From: Sparassis latifolia
Lineage: Eukaryota; Basidiomycota; Agaricomycetes; Polyporales; Sparassidaceae
Direction of reading: 5' to 3'
Length of the DNA stretch: 64,000 nt
NCBI GenBank assembly: GCA_018466975.1
Contig: CM031552.1
Coordinates: 1,364,001-1,428,000 of the forward strand
Shown here: positions 17,220 through 28,415 of the stretch, piece after piece
Position numbering within the stretch: position 1 is the stretch's first letter
Layout of the letters: every line of letters starts with the position of its first letter
Notes under the pieces: generated by a model
Databases searched by the model: none
Seen by the model: only the letters and a program-made list of their open reading frames with translations
What the model was told of the DNA's origin: nothing
Made by a program: the position numbers and the translations under genes

Positions 17220-17783
17220 CTTGCTCCCCAGATACACGCCTCCCCTAGCCTACCTACCTATAGCTATAGTCCTTCTGAGTACAAGAAATAGTTAGAGAGT
17301 CGGGAGGGAGACCAGTTAACTTGGTCGGAGACTCAGTCGGAGCAGAGTGGCAGGAAGTCTGAGCGCTGAGATCAAGTTTCCAGGAGATAAGATAAGCCGT
17401 CTTGATTCGGGCCGCAGATTGTCTCTCTTCGGCAACTCGTAGTCTCTCTTTGGGCAGACTCAAGGCAGACCAAGCAATATTCTCTTAAAGTACGTAGAGC
17501 AACAGTGTGCATATATTATTCCTGTTGAATACCCCGGAAAAGACGCAGTTGGAGGTCGGCATGGTGGACAACTAAGGGCTTACTGTGGACTGCGATCGAA
17601 GTTCAAGCTTCACGAAACAGCAGGGGTCGAACGTGCAGTAAATATTTTTTGCATACAGTAAGTACTCTGCTCGCCGCTCACCACCTTTCGAGACGAAACT
17701 TTTCAGCTGGACAATGTCGGAGACCAGAAAACCGTATAAGTAGCGAAGCACGAGTATCCGTATCATTTTGAAGGCAAGCACCT
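17220..17783. other. Intergenic region, no gene seen
   Basis: Lies upstream of RPC1 and downstream of the HET gene. A stretch at 17290-17370 repeats agactcagtcgga-like words but I cannot assign it. The open frames are short and unlike any family. Confidence 0.35.
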
Positions 17784-19743
17784 TCAATCGTCTTCGTCTG
17801 ACATGCGAAGATTGCCGTCGTCGTCCGTGTCCGAGTCGACATCACCTTCCGAAGACTCTGCCCGACCACTCGTGTTGTTGCGTTGCAGGTAAGCAACTGC
17901 AAGTAAGCGTTCTAACGCTGCTTGGGATAGAGCCTCTTCCGCTTCGGCTATTCTCAGCCTCTCTGTCCCGACCCACCTGTTCATTCGGCTTGGTGACAGT
18001 CTGTTGCATAAGACTATCTGGTCCATATCTTGAGTAAGGGTTAGAGGTCCGCCGACACTGAACGGTCGGGTCTTCCACGGTAGATCGTCCGAGCTCCCCT
18101 CCGATGTGCAAAAGTCCACCAAGTGGAACTTGCCAGGCTCATGCTCCTCTATCAGCATGAGCCTCAAACTGGTATGGTGTTTGAGAGTCTGGGTTGCATA
18201 CACCGGAGGGCGGTATTGACCGAACTGACCAAGGACGACTGCAAAAGTGCGACTGTCCGAGGCTGAAGTTTCAGACTCTCTCGAGTTGCAGACTACCCAG
18301 ACCGTGCCATCCACAGTCTCTAAATTGGTGACTTGAGGAAGGGAGGGATTCTGAAAGACGTCAGCAGACGTCTCTCCACTGAGGTCTACACACTCACTAC
18401 ACTTTCCAGTGGCAGCTGTTGTTGTTTGCGCCCAACGGGCACCGACGCCCCAGAGAATGTAAAATACCCATCATCATCCATACTTCCATTCGGCATGCAA
18501 ATGGTCGGACACTCTGCATTCATGAACATCGCCGCTTCTTGCAACCCGTCTTCGGTGCGCACCAGCGCCTTTCCAGATACGCTAGTCTGCGGAAAGACAG
18601 GAAACGTCGAGAGAGATCTGTGTGGCGGCAAATGGATAGAAGCACCCAACCAACTGGCGCTACCACCCTTTCGCAGTATTTCTTTCGTAAGGGCTATAGT
18701 AGCACCTAACCGATCGTTCTTCCCGAATGTACGGGTGTCAAGTACAACACCAAATAAGCCCATGATGCTGAAAATCATGTCGACAGGACGAGATGATGTG
18801 CGCATCATCGCACATTTCCAGATGGCATGTTCTATCATATCCCTGGACCAATCCTGTTTGCGCAGCTTGTCCATGGCTGCGCTAAGTGACAGGAGATTGG
18901 GTAAATTCTTACCAAAGATTCTGATCTGAAATCTTAAAATCTTATAAAGCCTAGGCTTCCTACGCGGAATGAAGATCGCGTAGCCTTGAGCACAACCGTT
19001 GACAATGTTTGCTATTGCTGAAATGGCGGACTGGGAAGGGATGACCTCTGTTATGGCCCCCTCGGCACTGAGACTGACAATGTGACCTAGAAAAATAGGT
19101 GTAAAAGTCCTGGAACATATTGCCCCACACGCAACGACAAACCTGGACCACCTTTCCACGCGAATAAGACTACCACATGTTCCGGAGCCAGCGTTTCCTG
19201 CAGTGTCCATCCACGATGAATCCACGCTGTTTCCTCATCAAGACGCACAATGCGCTGGAGCCCTCCGGGAAGGACGATGCATACACCGCAAGACTTGTAA
19301 TATTCATACATGTGCTCGATCTGCCAGACCTTGTCATCACGGCTGGTCTGCATGATGCACAGGCGATCGAGCCAGAGGTAGTCAGCGTGATTGTGCAAGG
19401 CAGTAATACAGGTGTGGTTGAGGACTTCAACACTGATAGGATCAGCATCCTCTGCTCCGACGACTCCAAACGTTGTGACGCGGCTGGTGTAGGTTGGGTC
19501 AATGGCATTTCCGCGCCAGACGTATGAGATAGCAGCATATCGCACTGAGCAGTAGTCAGGAAACTCGACGATGCGCAGCAGCTTGTTCTGGGTGAGTTGG
19601 ACACAATCGATGAGGCGGAATCGGCGTGGAGTGGCCTCGGAAAGAATGTCCAGGGGTTGTTCGTTCGGGCCTGTCCACTTAAGCGGCACCTCACAGAGCG
19701 TCCGAGTCTTCAGAGAAGGAGTCGCCATTAGTGCAGATGCCAC
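17784..19743 (-). CDS. HET-domain protein (heterokaryon-incompatibility type)
   Basis: 618 residues from three exons (19743-19143, 19086-18398, 18350-17784). The N-terminal third carries the HET signature in order: RYAAISYVWRG, then DYLWLDRLCIMQTSRDDKVW with MYEYYKSC, then WIHRGWTLQETLAPEHVV. The rest is not recognised. The last 30 residues are very acidic (SSEGDVDSDTDDDG). In ascomycetes HET proteins trigger cell death after fusion of unlike hyphae; in Agaricomycetes the domain is abundant and mostly untested. Some HET domains are related to TIR-like folds. It is not next to a NACHT or patatin partner here, so any non-self recognition partner lies elsewhere. Start taken as the first Met; a second Met is five codons downstream. 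Confidence 0.85.
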
Positions 19744-20333
19744 TGGATGAACTAGCGAAGTTGGCGATTACCCTCAGCACTTGTAACTGTACGGAACACG
19801 ACTTATCTTAGACAGTTTCAGAAGGCGTGGCCTCCATCCCAATTCCCACATCACAAGTTAGCGCTCACGTATCGATGTGAGGCGTATAAGAACGCGGCAG
19901 CCACGAAATACTTTAACGCCCTCTGCCAATTCGATCACTCTATTCTGCGAGCAGCACGACGCAGCCATAGAAGATTTAGATCAATATTTGCCCTCATTCC
20001 CTCGATATTCGATATTGCAGGGCGTTGCATCGTTGGCATGGTCGCATTTTGCGGTAGGTGCAACTTGCAGGTCAGGATAATCTTAACAATCTCCCGCCAG
20101 ATGAGAATGTCCTGGAGGTGTTGCCTTCGCCGATACACATGATATCCAGATAGCTGACATTGGCCTACAGAGGGATTTGGGTGAGAATTATTTGCATCTA
20201 GGAATACATGGTACCGGGGGGACAGAAACGTGCGATGATACAGCCGAAAGCAAGATGAGGCTTTTTGGATGACTCGAACAGACACAATACATCCACGCGT
20301 AATGAAATAGGCAGGGTATGAGTCGACAATCCT
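19744..20333. other. Intergenic region, no gene seen
   Basis: Promoter side of the HET gene and 3' side of SPT4. A minus-strand frame of 116 codons at 19935-20285 has no recognisable features or splice partners, so I did not call it. Confidence 0.35.
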
Positions 20334-20807
20334 CTAGTCCAGGTCCGTCTGGTCTCGAGGTCGATACTTGATACCGCGGCTCTCGAGCTCCGCTTCGACG
20401 TCGTCAGGAATGCGACCCTTCACCCGGGCAGCATACATACCACGCGCATATTTTGCTGAGTCAAATATCAGAAATGGTCGTGATCTCACTGTCGAGCGCA
20501 CAACTCACAAACACGCTGCCAGCGGGCGACCCAGCTAGTCTCGGGTTCGATGATCGCGACAACACCGTCGAAATGAGTAGTAGTGCACGCTTGAATGCGG
20601 TCAGGGTAACCCTTCATCTATGTTTGTTACCCAATGAGTACGGTCTCCTACCCGACAAGGTAGCATACACACCTGCATGATTTCCTCACAATTAGGACAA
20701 CCATGTTTGCGGAAGTCGGCGGGGGTTTGAATGATAGAGCAGAGTAAGCATGCACGCAATGCCTTTGCACGCGGCTGAGGGGGAATTGATGCTAACGGTG
20801 GTGTCAT
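20334..20807 (-). CDS. SPT4: Transcription elongation factor Spt4
   Basis: 119 residues from three exons (20807-20673, 20617-20515, 20455-20334). The N-terminal zinc finger is clear: LRACLLCSIIQTPADFRKHG, then CPNCEE (two CxxC pairs). After the first intron come THFDGVVAIIEPETSWVARW and then ARGMYAARVKGRIPDDVEAE, ending in GIKYRPRDQTD. All are diagnostic of Spt4, which pairs with the NGN domain of Spt5 to form DSIF and clamp elongating Pol II (and Pol I). Length matches the family. The intron after WQ uses a GTGTTT donor, which restores the frame as W-Q-P-K-Y-A. Confidence 0.95.
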
Positions 20808-20954
20808 GGAGGACGAGAAGAGTTAGGTTGTGGGTCGTGGCGGATGAGCAAGACCAACCCTCAGGAAGATTACCTTTTGCGGAGTGCAGGCAGTTGCCGA
20901 GGAGCGGTCTTGAATAAGCGCTCGTTCACCCACGCCTCTACCCTAGTGCTCGCC

Positions 20955-21952
20955 ATGCATCTCATCAGTTTGGCACTGCTGCCAGTAGCTGCCTTAGCTT
21001 TCTCAGATACACACCCTCTCCTTATATGGTCTTCAGTTAGGTATGTTCTCTGCTTGTCCTCTGGCAAACATACAGCTCACTTGTACCTGTAGCTCGCCAA
21101 GCTTGGCCTTTGATTCATCTAAAGGTTCAGATTTTGCAAAGAACCTCCTGAAGGCTCCAGATATCTGCTCACATGACGCTGTTGTCTTCATCAACCAAGT
21201 TGACGTAAGTATCTGACCGTGTCGTTCTGTTTGAACTGAAGTTGACGTTTCCCAGCTGCATGCCGCGGACTTGCACACGTTATCACCGTCCAGCGGGCTC
21301 GTAAATACCCTCGAGTCTGCCTTTGCCTCCTTCCAATTTCCATATGTACGCCGCACAGGAGGCGTGAACCCCTTTGAGAAACTTGCGGATGAACTCGCGC
21401 TGCGCTGCGGCGCACGCCTTATACATACCAGTATAGATGAGGACGACATGCCAATGCCTGCGCATGGGGATGCAAAGGAGAAGCACGTGGTATGCATGGG
21501 GATGCCCTCACTGGAGGGTGTTCATGGAGCTACACGGAAGAGCATGATGGCAAAGCATGGTACGTTGTCAATCCTGCGTCAGTGTTGTCGCAGTTGACTT
21601 CAATATTATAATAGAATCACAGCTTTCCTCCGCGCTTGCTACCCTGGCACGTACCCATCCCCACTACCTCGTGCTCTACAGCGGCTGGTCGCGCTCAAAC
21701 CTCGCACGCCAATCTTCATCTCCTAACCCATTCGACTCTTCGAACTCCACCGCTGCAAACGCATTACCAAGTGGAGGAATTCTCGCTCGCTACCAGCTAC
21801 TCACTCCAGCGCTTCTGCTCGCTCTAATCCTGACACTCGGCGTGCTGGTTCCTCTCGTCCTCTTTGGTGTGTATGCTCTCGCAGGCGTGCAGAGCCCCGT
21901 ACGCAACGACCCGCCCAAGCAATGGATCAGTGCAGAGAAGAAGAATCAGTAG
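20955..21952 (+). CDS. BIG1: BIG1-like ER membrane protein
   Basis: 279 residues from four exons (20955-21040, 21093-21204, 21256-21559, 21615-21952), phases consistent. The N-terminus MHLISLALLPVAALAFSDTH is a good cleavable signal peptide. The luminal part starts HPLLIWSSV and contains ICSHDAVVFINQVDLHAADL. A single transmembrane helix lies near the C-terminus (LLTPALLLALILTLGVLVPL) with a short charged tail ending EKKNQ, compatible with ER retention. This layout fits the fungal BIG1 family, which in yeast is needed for beta-1,6-glucan; the fold resembles the V-ATPase accessory protein Ac45. It is divergent from SPT4, with only about 150 bp between the start codons. Confidence 0.75.
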
Positions 21953-22848
21953 CAAGGGGAAAGGATTTGCCGAGGACTTACATTAATCGTTCCCCGTGCG
22001 TGTATGCATGATTGTACTGGCACTATTGAGGCTGCTCAATTCTACATCCTTTGCAATGAATGTTTTGTGGATTGCCTTGTCGTGCCGTTCAATATGCATA
22101 AATCATCCTTAGTTTGACGGGTAAATATAGCACTTGATGAATACTTCTTGAGAAGCAATAGTATGTCGTCCAATTGTAATATTCAGTTGAGCAATCATAA
22201 TTTTGACAATGTCTCCCCATTCTCCAGCGAACGACATAAATTGCAATCAATAACGTTGCGGAAAATTTTGACCATGTCTATACTTCCGAATAACCGGTTC
22301 CAATGAAGCGCGCGATACGAATACTACCTTACATAGGATACGGAGGTACAAAACAACGCTCATGAGGACCACCATCATTTTTGGTGACGAGCTCGTCTAC
22401 CTCCCTGTAAGGGAGGTCGGCGGCATGCCTTTCGACCAGCGCAGGAAATGATCTGACAAGGCAGAGCGGGGAGTCGCACCTAGGCACGGAGGGCTAGGAA
22501 TATGACCTACTTACCACGACAGCAGTCTAACCATACATTTATGAACTCTTCACCTCTTAGTTGATCAATCCATGAGTTGACGCGTTATTTTCCAGTGCAC
22601 GAGGCACGAAGACTGCAAGCATTCCCGAGGCCTGATGAGTCTTGCTTGAACTTGTGCGAGTGGCAGGCGACCTGATGATCGACGGGCGTCTCCGATGACT
22701 TTCCGGGATTCTCGGAGTCATGCATCTTTGGCTCAGTCACCCTACTAGTAGACAAATACCCTAGACAAAAGTGCGTTTGTACTTGCTAGCTATAAACACT
22801 GATTAATTGACCCATCCGTTGTTGGTGAATTCTCTATGCTACCTCTAG
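21953..22848. other. Intergenic region, no gene seen
   Basis: About 900 bp, AT-rich near 22000-22350, then a more mixed stretch before the F-box gene. I looked for a tRNA around 22400-22500 and found no A or B box pair. No coding sequence supported. Confidence 0.35.
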
Positions 22849-24004
22849 ATGTTACACGATCTTCCACTTGAGCTGACAGACCGTATCATCGACTACCTAT
22901 CCGACGACCACGCCTCTCTACGCAGCTGCTCCCTCACATCGCACGCATGGCTCCCGCGCAGCCGTTTTCACCTCTTTAGCAACATGCACGTAGAAGAGAA
23001 TGAACGGCTCGGATCCCTCGTAGATGTCTCTTACTCAAACGGTGCACCTCCGCTCGACTTAGTGCGCTCGTTGACATTCAAAGGGATCTATTGGAATCCC
23101 CCGTGGACGGGTCGGCTGGCTGATATTTTCGGCAACAGCTCCTCATCCCTACAGGCATTCATTGCTCAGCAGACCGAATCTCGATATGCTGGCATTCTCG
23201 TATCCACCTTGAGGCAGTTCAGGAATGTCACTCGACTCGATCTCTCCGGGTGCACCTTCCGCAATCTCGAGATGTTCAGAGATATCATATCGGCATTCCC
23301 TCTCTTGAGACGCCTCTGTTTGCAATGCGTTCTCATGTGGGACCGTGTATCGCCTTCCGATGATGAAGTAGAGTCGGATTACCCTCTCAGCCGCCCGTGG
23401 ACGTCTTGCCCGCCACTCACGCACATCTCGCTCGTCAGCCGCATGCGGTCCATGTGGTCCGTCTACCAATACATCGTTTCTACGACATCCCCGCAGTCCG
23501 TCCGCTCGTTAGAGCTAGCGGTACCTCGGTCGGGGTTGGATTACGCGGGAAGTTCAATTGAAGTTGTCGCTCCCCATCTGGAGCGTTTGAAGGTGGAACC
23601 CGAGGAGGAATTTATTCTTGCTGAATGTAAGTCGCGTCTTTCTCCGCTCGTCGTTTATACAATACGATCGATTTTGTGCATCAGGGCGCCTCCTCAACCT
23701 GAACAACTGCAGCGCACTGCGCACGTTCTCTATGGCAAACACGGGTGGCGTGCCGTTAGCAGAGATACTGCGCTTTCTCTCCCCCTGCTGCCGTGTGCGC
23801 GTCTTATATTTACGCCTGCACGCCATCGAAGAAAGGTGGGAGGACTTGCGCGAGGTGGTGACGTCGGAGCAGTTCTCTGAGCTGCGGGAGGTCACGATGA
23901 CGCTGGGGGACGTCTACGAATCAACGGGTTCTTCCATCCAGTGTGTCAACGAATTTGCAGAGTTCCTGGAGAGGCGGGGAGTCCGGACTGCAGTGGTCGG
24001 TTGA
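22849..24004 (+). CDS. F-box-type protein with degenerate LRRs
   Basis: 365 residues from two exons (22849-23626 and 23685-24004). It begins MLHDLPLELTDRIIDYLSDD followed by SLRSCSLTSHAWLPRSRFHL, the common Agaricomycete F-box pattern. The rest is leucine-rich (NVTRLDLSGCTFRNL, FPLLRRLCLQCVL) and would be a solenoid for substrate binding. It is one of a very large, fast-evolving family in mushrooms; the target is unknown. The intron donor GTAAGT at 23627 and acceptor CAG at 23684 keep the frame. No lesions seen. Confidence 0.82.
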
Positions 24005-25239
24005 GAATCTCGTTGTCTCCGTAGTTCGAACACACTTGGTATATAGACTTGACATCTTACATATTCTGTTGCAGCGGTGTTGCCTTATTGATTCGGGATA
24101 CAGTACACCTAGCTACTCAACATTCACGACAAGGATAGCTGTTCGACGTTCCATCAGATTCGAACGAACATGTTCTCGACTGGAAAATTCGCACAAATGT
24201 CATATGAAACTTTCAGTGTACTAGCCATGCTAAGCTCTTCCAGACCTCACTCGTCGTCCTGTCGCGGACTACAGCACGCCCAGATGGTTGGCTTCGAAGT
24301 GGAGATATCGCGTTCAGAATCAGGGGAAGAGGTAAAGGGACTACATACTACAACCCAAATAAGTAGCATCGCATTCATGCCCAGATGCGAAAGCGACGGA
24401 TGTGCACGGCGAGCACGGATAGTGCCCGTCCTAACCCTACTCACCAGACGTCGAAGGTCGCACGGCTATTGCCACATGGCGAGTGCGTCGGCAGCGCCTT
24501 AACTTTGCTCACCGGACATTAAGAAAAAATACGGGGGAAGGAACTTACGGAGCGCGTAACAGACCGGTAAACACAGGACTTTCGGCGCGGCGGCTGGTAA
24601 TCGTCCAAGCAGTAGTAGCACGCCTTCTTTTTCGGCATATCAAAGGCAGACTCCAGAACGCGACGGACACCCGGTGCGATCACAATGGCTAGACGGGATG
24701 CCTATAGCCCAGCTCTGCCGAGCTACTCACCGTAAAAACGTCCTTGCCTAAGAATATACTTCAGGAGGAGAGAGCTGGGCAATTGCTGGGATGGCTTCGG
24801 TCCTTCGCACCCCTGATGGAAGTTAAGTGGCCGCGTGATACATACGCACATGAGTCTGTGAGACCGAGTTTGGGGAGACATGGACGTGCGGGACCGCAAC
24901 AAGTAGCGCAGTATTCTGACCTGCGTGAGCCATCCTGGCGTCTTTAGCTCACGTTGGAAAAAAATGATTTAAGGACGAACGTTCGAAGAACTCACCTATT
25001 CACGGACACTCTCCGCGAGCGTGAATTTGACATGCAGCACAAAAGATTGGCAGGGATGGTTGCCGGGAATAAAGTCGTGGGCACCGAAGAAGAGAGGACG
25101 CGTATGTAGCGGACCGCTGGCGAAAGGAAGACGTGGTCAGGTGCGGACACACGTGATCGTTCCGCGCTTCCCCACGCGCATCGACTCACGCTCTCGCGCT
25201 TCCTATTTGTCGCGTAGACCATCGTTGCGGTCCGCCACC
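24005..25239. other. Intergenic region, no confident gene
   Basis: About 1.2 kb before the beta-galactosidase. On the minus strand near 24570-24640 a short stretch reads PKKKACYYCLDDYQPPRRKS, which looks protein-like and has plausible splice sites around it. I could not extend it into a recognisable family, so I leave it uncalled. Confidence 0.3.
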
Positions 25240-28200
25240 ATGCGCACCGCATATTTTTCGGACGATGTGCTTTCGTTAGAATCCTCTCTGTCGCATAAAA
25301 GCGACGGCCAGCTCCCACTCCCGGCCCTCTCTCGACGCCTCGCCATGCTCTGGCATCGCCGTTCTTCGTGGGCTTTCCCAGCCTTCCTCTCCTTGTTCAT
25401 CGTCTTGTTTAACTGGCCTTTTACGCTCCGGACGGCTGCGTCAACCCAAGTCGAATATGCCAACCTCGCTGCTGCGTCCCCCACGCTCAAGTCGGACAAC
25501 CTGACGGACGTTGTCCAGTGGGACAACTACTCGCTTTTCGTCTATGACCAACGCATTTTCTTGCAGTCAGTGTTAAGATAAATATGCTCCTTTCATGTAT
25601 TCTCAGCACATTGGCACTTCAGCTCGGGCGAATTCCATACTTTTCGTCTCCCCGTACCTGACCTCTGGCTCGACATCTTCCAGAAGATGGTCGCTGCCGG
25701 CTTGAACGGAGCCAGGTAAGTTGAGAAATCTGTATTTCCTCTTGGTATCCCATGGTTCAAACATTGGCGCGCCATAGCATATACATTCACTGGGGGTTGA
25801 CGAATCCCGCTCCCGGCGTGCTCGACTTCAATGACTGGCGCGCCCTCCAGCCGTTCTTCGACGCTGCGAAACTCGCAGGGCTTTGGATCGTGCTGCGCCC
25901 AGGCGCGTTTTCTCTCTCTCATCGTTGCCTTGCTTTCTTAATGCCTCTCGCGCCCAGGTCCATACGTAAGATCTCTGTTACTTTCTCGCACAGCGCCGCT
26001 AATGCTCCTTAGATCAATGCCGAGACCACCGCCGGCGGCATTCCGCTCTGGGTCACGAGTCTCGTCGCGGGTCAGCTCCGTACGAACGCGTCGGATTATG
26101 AGGTCGCGTGGCAGCCGTATATCGCCGGCATCGCTGAAAATGTCATCCCGAACCAGGTTTCTAGCGGCGGGCCCATCCTCGCCGTACAGGTCGGTAAGTA
26201 TACTGATCGAGAGGAGGCTGGAATTGACACTGACGTCGACACGGTGAAGATAATGAGTATTATCAGGATGCGGTCACCGGGGAATACTTCGCCGAGCTCG
26301 AGGCGGCGTACCGCTCAGCGGGTGTTCTCATCCCCTTGTGAGTTTCTCGCTAATCCGTGCAAGCTAGATAGTAGGCTGAAAGGCGGGAACAGGACGTACA
26401 ACGATCCGGGCGAAGGCCGCAATTTCGTCAACGGTACAGGCGCTGTCAACATCTACGGACTTGTACGTGCGCATCCTGCTTTTCCTCATGCCGAGTCTAA
26501 TGCTCTACTTCGTAGGACTCGTACCCACAAGGCTTCGATTGTTCCCATCCTGAGCAGTGGGCATCGGTCGTGACGAACTATCATCAGTACCATGAGGAGG
26601 TCGACCCAGGCGAGCCGTGGTACATGCCCGAGTTCCAAGGTGCCGTGCACAATGCTTTCACGTCTTTTTCGTGGCAACTCATTTCGACATGACAGGCGGC
26701 GCGTTCGACCCGTGGGGTGGTCCCGGTTACAACAACTGCGAAATTCTGACGGGCGCAGATTTCATGGACGTGTTCTACAAGCAGAACTGGGCGTCGAACG
26801 TAAAGCTCATATCCTATTACATGATTTACGGGTATGACCTTTGTTGCGTCATCCCTTATCCATTCTGACTCCACCCTTTTCAGTGGCACAAGCTGGGGAG
26901 GACTTCCTGAGCCTTCGGTATACTCAAGGTGACTTTTGGTTCTGGTATGTTCCTCCTGGACTGACCACGTTCACCGCACGCAGCTACGACTACGGCGCGT
27001 CGATACGCGAGTCGCGGCTGCTGAGCGACAAGTACGACGAAATTAAGCGCCAGGGAATCTTCCTCCGCAGTTCGCCTTCGTTCCGCAAGACCGACTGGGT
27101 CGGCGACACCAGCACTACGATCCCTGGCGTCACCGTCAACGGCTCGGGCGCGTACGTCACCCTCCTGTACAACTACGATACGGGGACCGGGTTCTACATC
27201 GCACGCCAAGCGGACTCGACCTCTACGTCAGTCGGACTAGTGCGCTGTCTACATAGCCACTGACAGCGATTGCACGCAGGACCAATATTAACTTCACCCT
27301 GACAGTTCCCACCTCGGCTGGCACACTCACGATCCCCAGCACGTCAGGCGCGATTGCGCTCGACGGGCGGCAGAGCAAGGTCATCGTGACCGACTACGCG
27401 TTCGGTGCACAGTCAAGCGTGCTGTACTCCACCGCGAGTATATTCTATGCCGGTACCATCGGCGCGCGCGACGTGCTGTTCCTCTACGGCGACGCCAACC
27501 AGAGCCACGAGGTCGCGCTCGTTCTGAACGGATCTAGCGCTCAAGCGTCAGACGTCTCTTACTCCAACGCCGGGGGAGCAGGGGGAATCACGACCGTGAC
27601 CTTCCTCCCCGGAATCACCGGGCTCGTCACAGTCTGGGACTCGGCAACCCAGCTTATACTGTATGCGGACCCCATCACGACCGCGACGTTCTGGGCGCCC
27701 GCAATCCCCGCTGCAGGCGCGTCCACGGACTTCCCGAACTACTTCCAGTTCGGAACGAACGAGACCGTGCTCATCGGCGGGCCTTACCTCGTGCGCAACG
27801 CGTCCATCGCCGACGGCGAGCTCGCGCTCCGCGGGGACCTCAACGCGAGCGTCCCGCTCACAGTCGTCGCCCCTCCCGAGGTGACGAGCGTGTCGTGGAA
27901 CGGCGTGCCCGTCGAACTCGAGTTCGCCTCGGCCGACGGTGGCGCACAGGGAGGGGTGCTCGTAGGGTCTCTCCAGATGAGCACGGCGCTGGCGCAGGTG
28001 ACAGTACCCGCGTTGACCGGGTGGCGCTACAACGACAGCTTACCTGAGGTGTTGAGTAACTATTCGGATGCAGAGTGGGTCGTAGCGAACCATACGACGA
28101 CGAACATCCCGGCGATGTTGTATGGGGACGGGCGGGTGTTGTATGGTGCGTGTCTTCCGTTTCTGTGCGTGGCGAGGGCGCGCTGATGCTTGGGGACAGG

Positions 28201-28315
28201 TTGTGACTATGGATAGTGAGTGTGGTGTGAGATCTTTGCATTTCTGGTGCGAGTGCTGAACAACCTTCTAGCTGCGAGAATGCCGTCCTCTGGCGCGGCC
28301 ATTTCGAAGGTACCG
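25240..28315 (+). CDS. GH35 beta-galactosidase, 3' part lost in an assembly gap
   Basis: Starts in a strong context (CCACCATG). A hydrophobic N-terminal segment ([16 protein letters not shown], about residue 45) suggests a signal anchor. The catalytic domain is well conserved: [56 protein letters not shown]. The acid/base Glu is in [10 protein letters not shown] near 26252, and the nucleophile Glu in [19 protein letters not shown] across the intron near 26640-26696. BetaGal domain 2 follows ([16 protein letters not shown]) and the later domains reach [18 protein letters not shown], then run into Ns at 28316. In related enzymes roughly 200-250 further residues follow this point. About ten introns; one has GC-AG ends (25903-25957) next to an 8-nt exon. 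The enzyme hydrolyses terminal beta-galactosides of plant polysaccharides. Confidence 0.88.
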
Positions 28316-28415
28316 NNNNNNNNNNNNNNNNNNNNNNNNNNNNNNNNNNNNNNNNNNNNNNNNNNNNNNNNNNNNNNNNNNNNNNNNNNNNNNNNNNNNN
28401 NNNNNNNNNNNNNNN
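28316..28415. other. Assembly gap of exactly 100 N
   Basis: Exactly 100 N, which is the usual placeholder for a gap of unknown size. It separates the open coding frame of the GH35 gene from a tandem satellite. Distances across it cannot be trusted, and sequence on the two sides may not be adjacent in the genome. Confidence 0.97.

Noticed and set aside
24560..24700. Minus-strand stretch with Cys-x2-Cys and PPRR, resembling part of a DHHC or other zinc-binding domain
   Set aside because: Spacing differs from DHHC proteins and I could not extend it to neighbouring exons with recognisable motifs.
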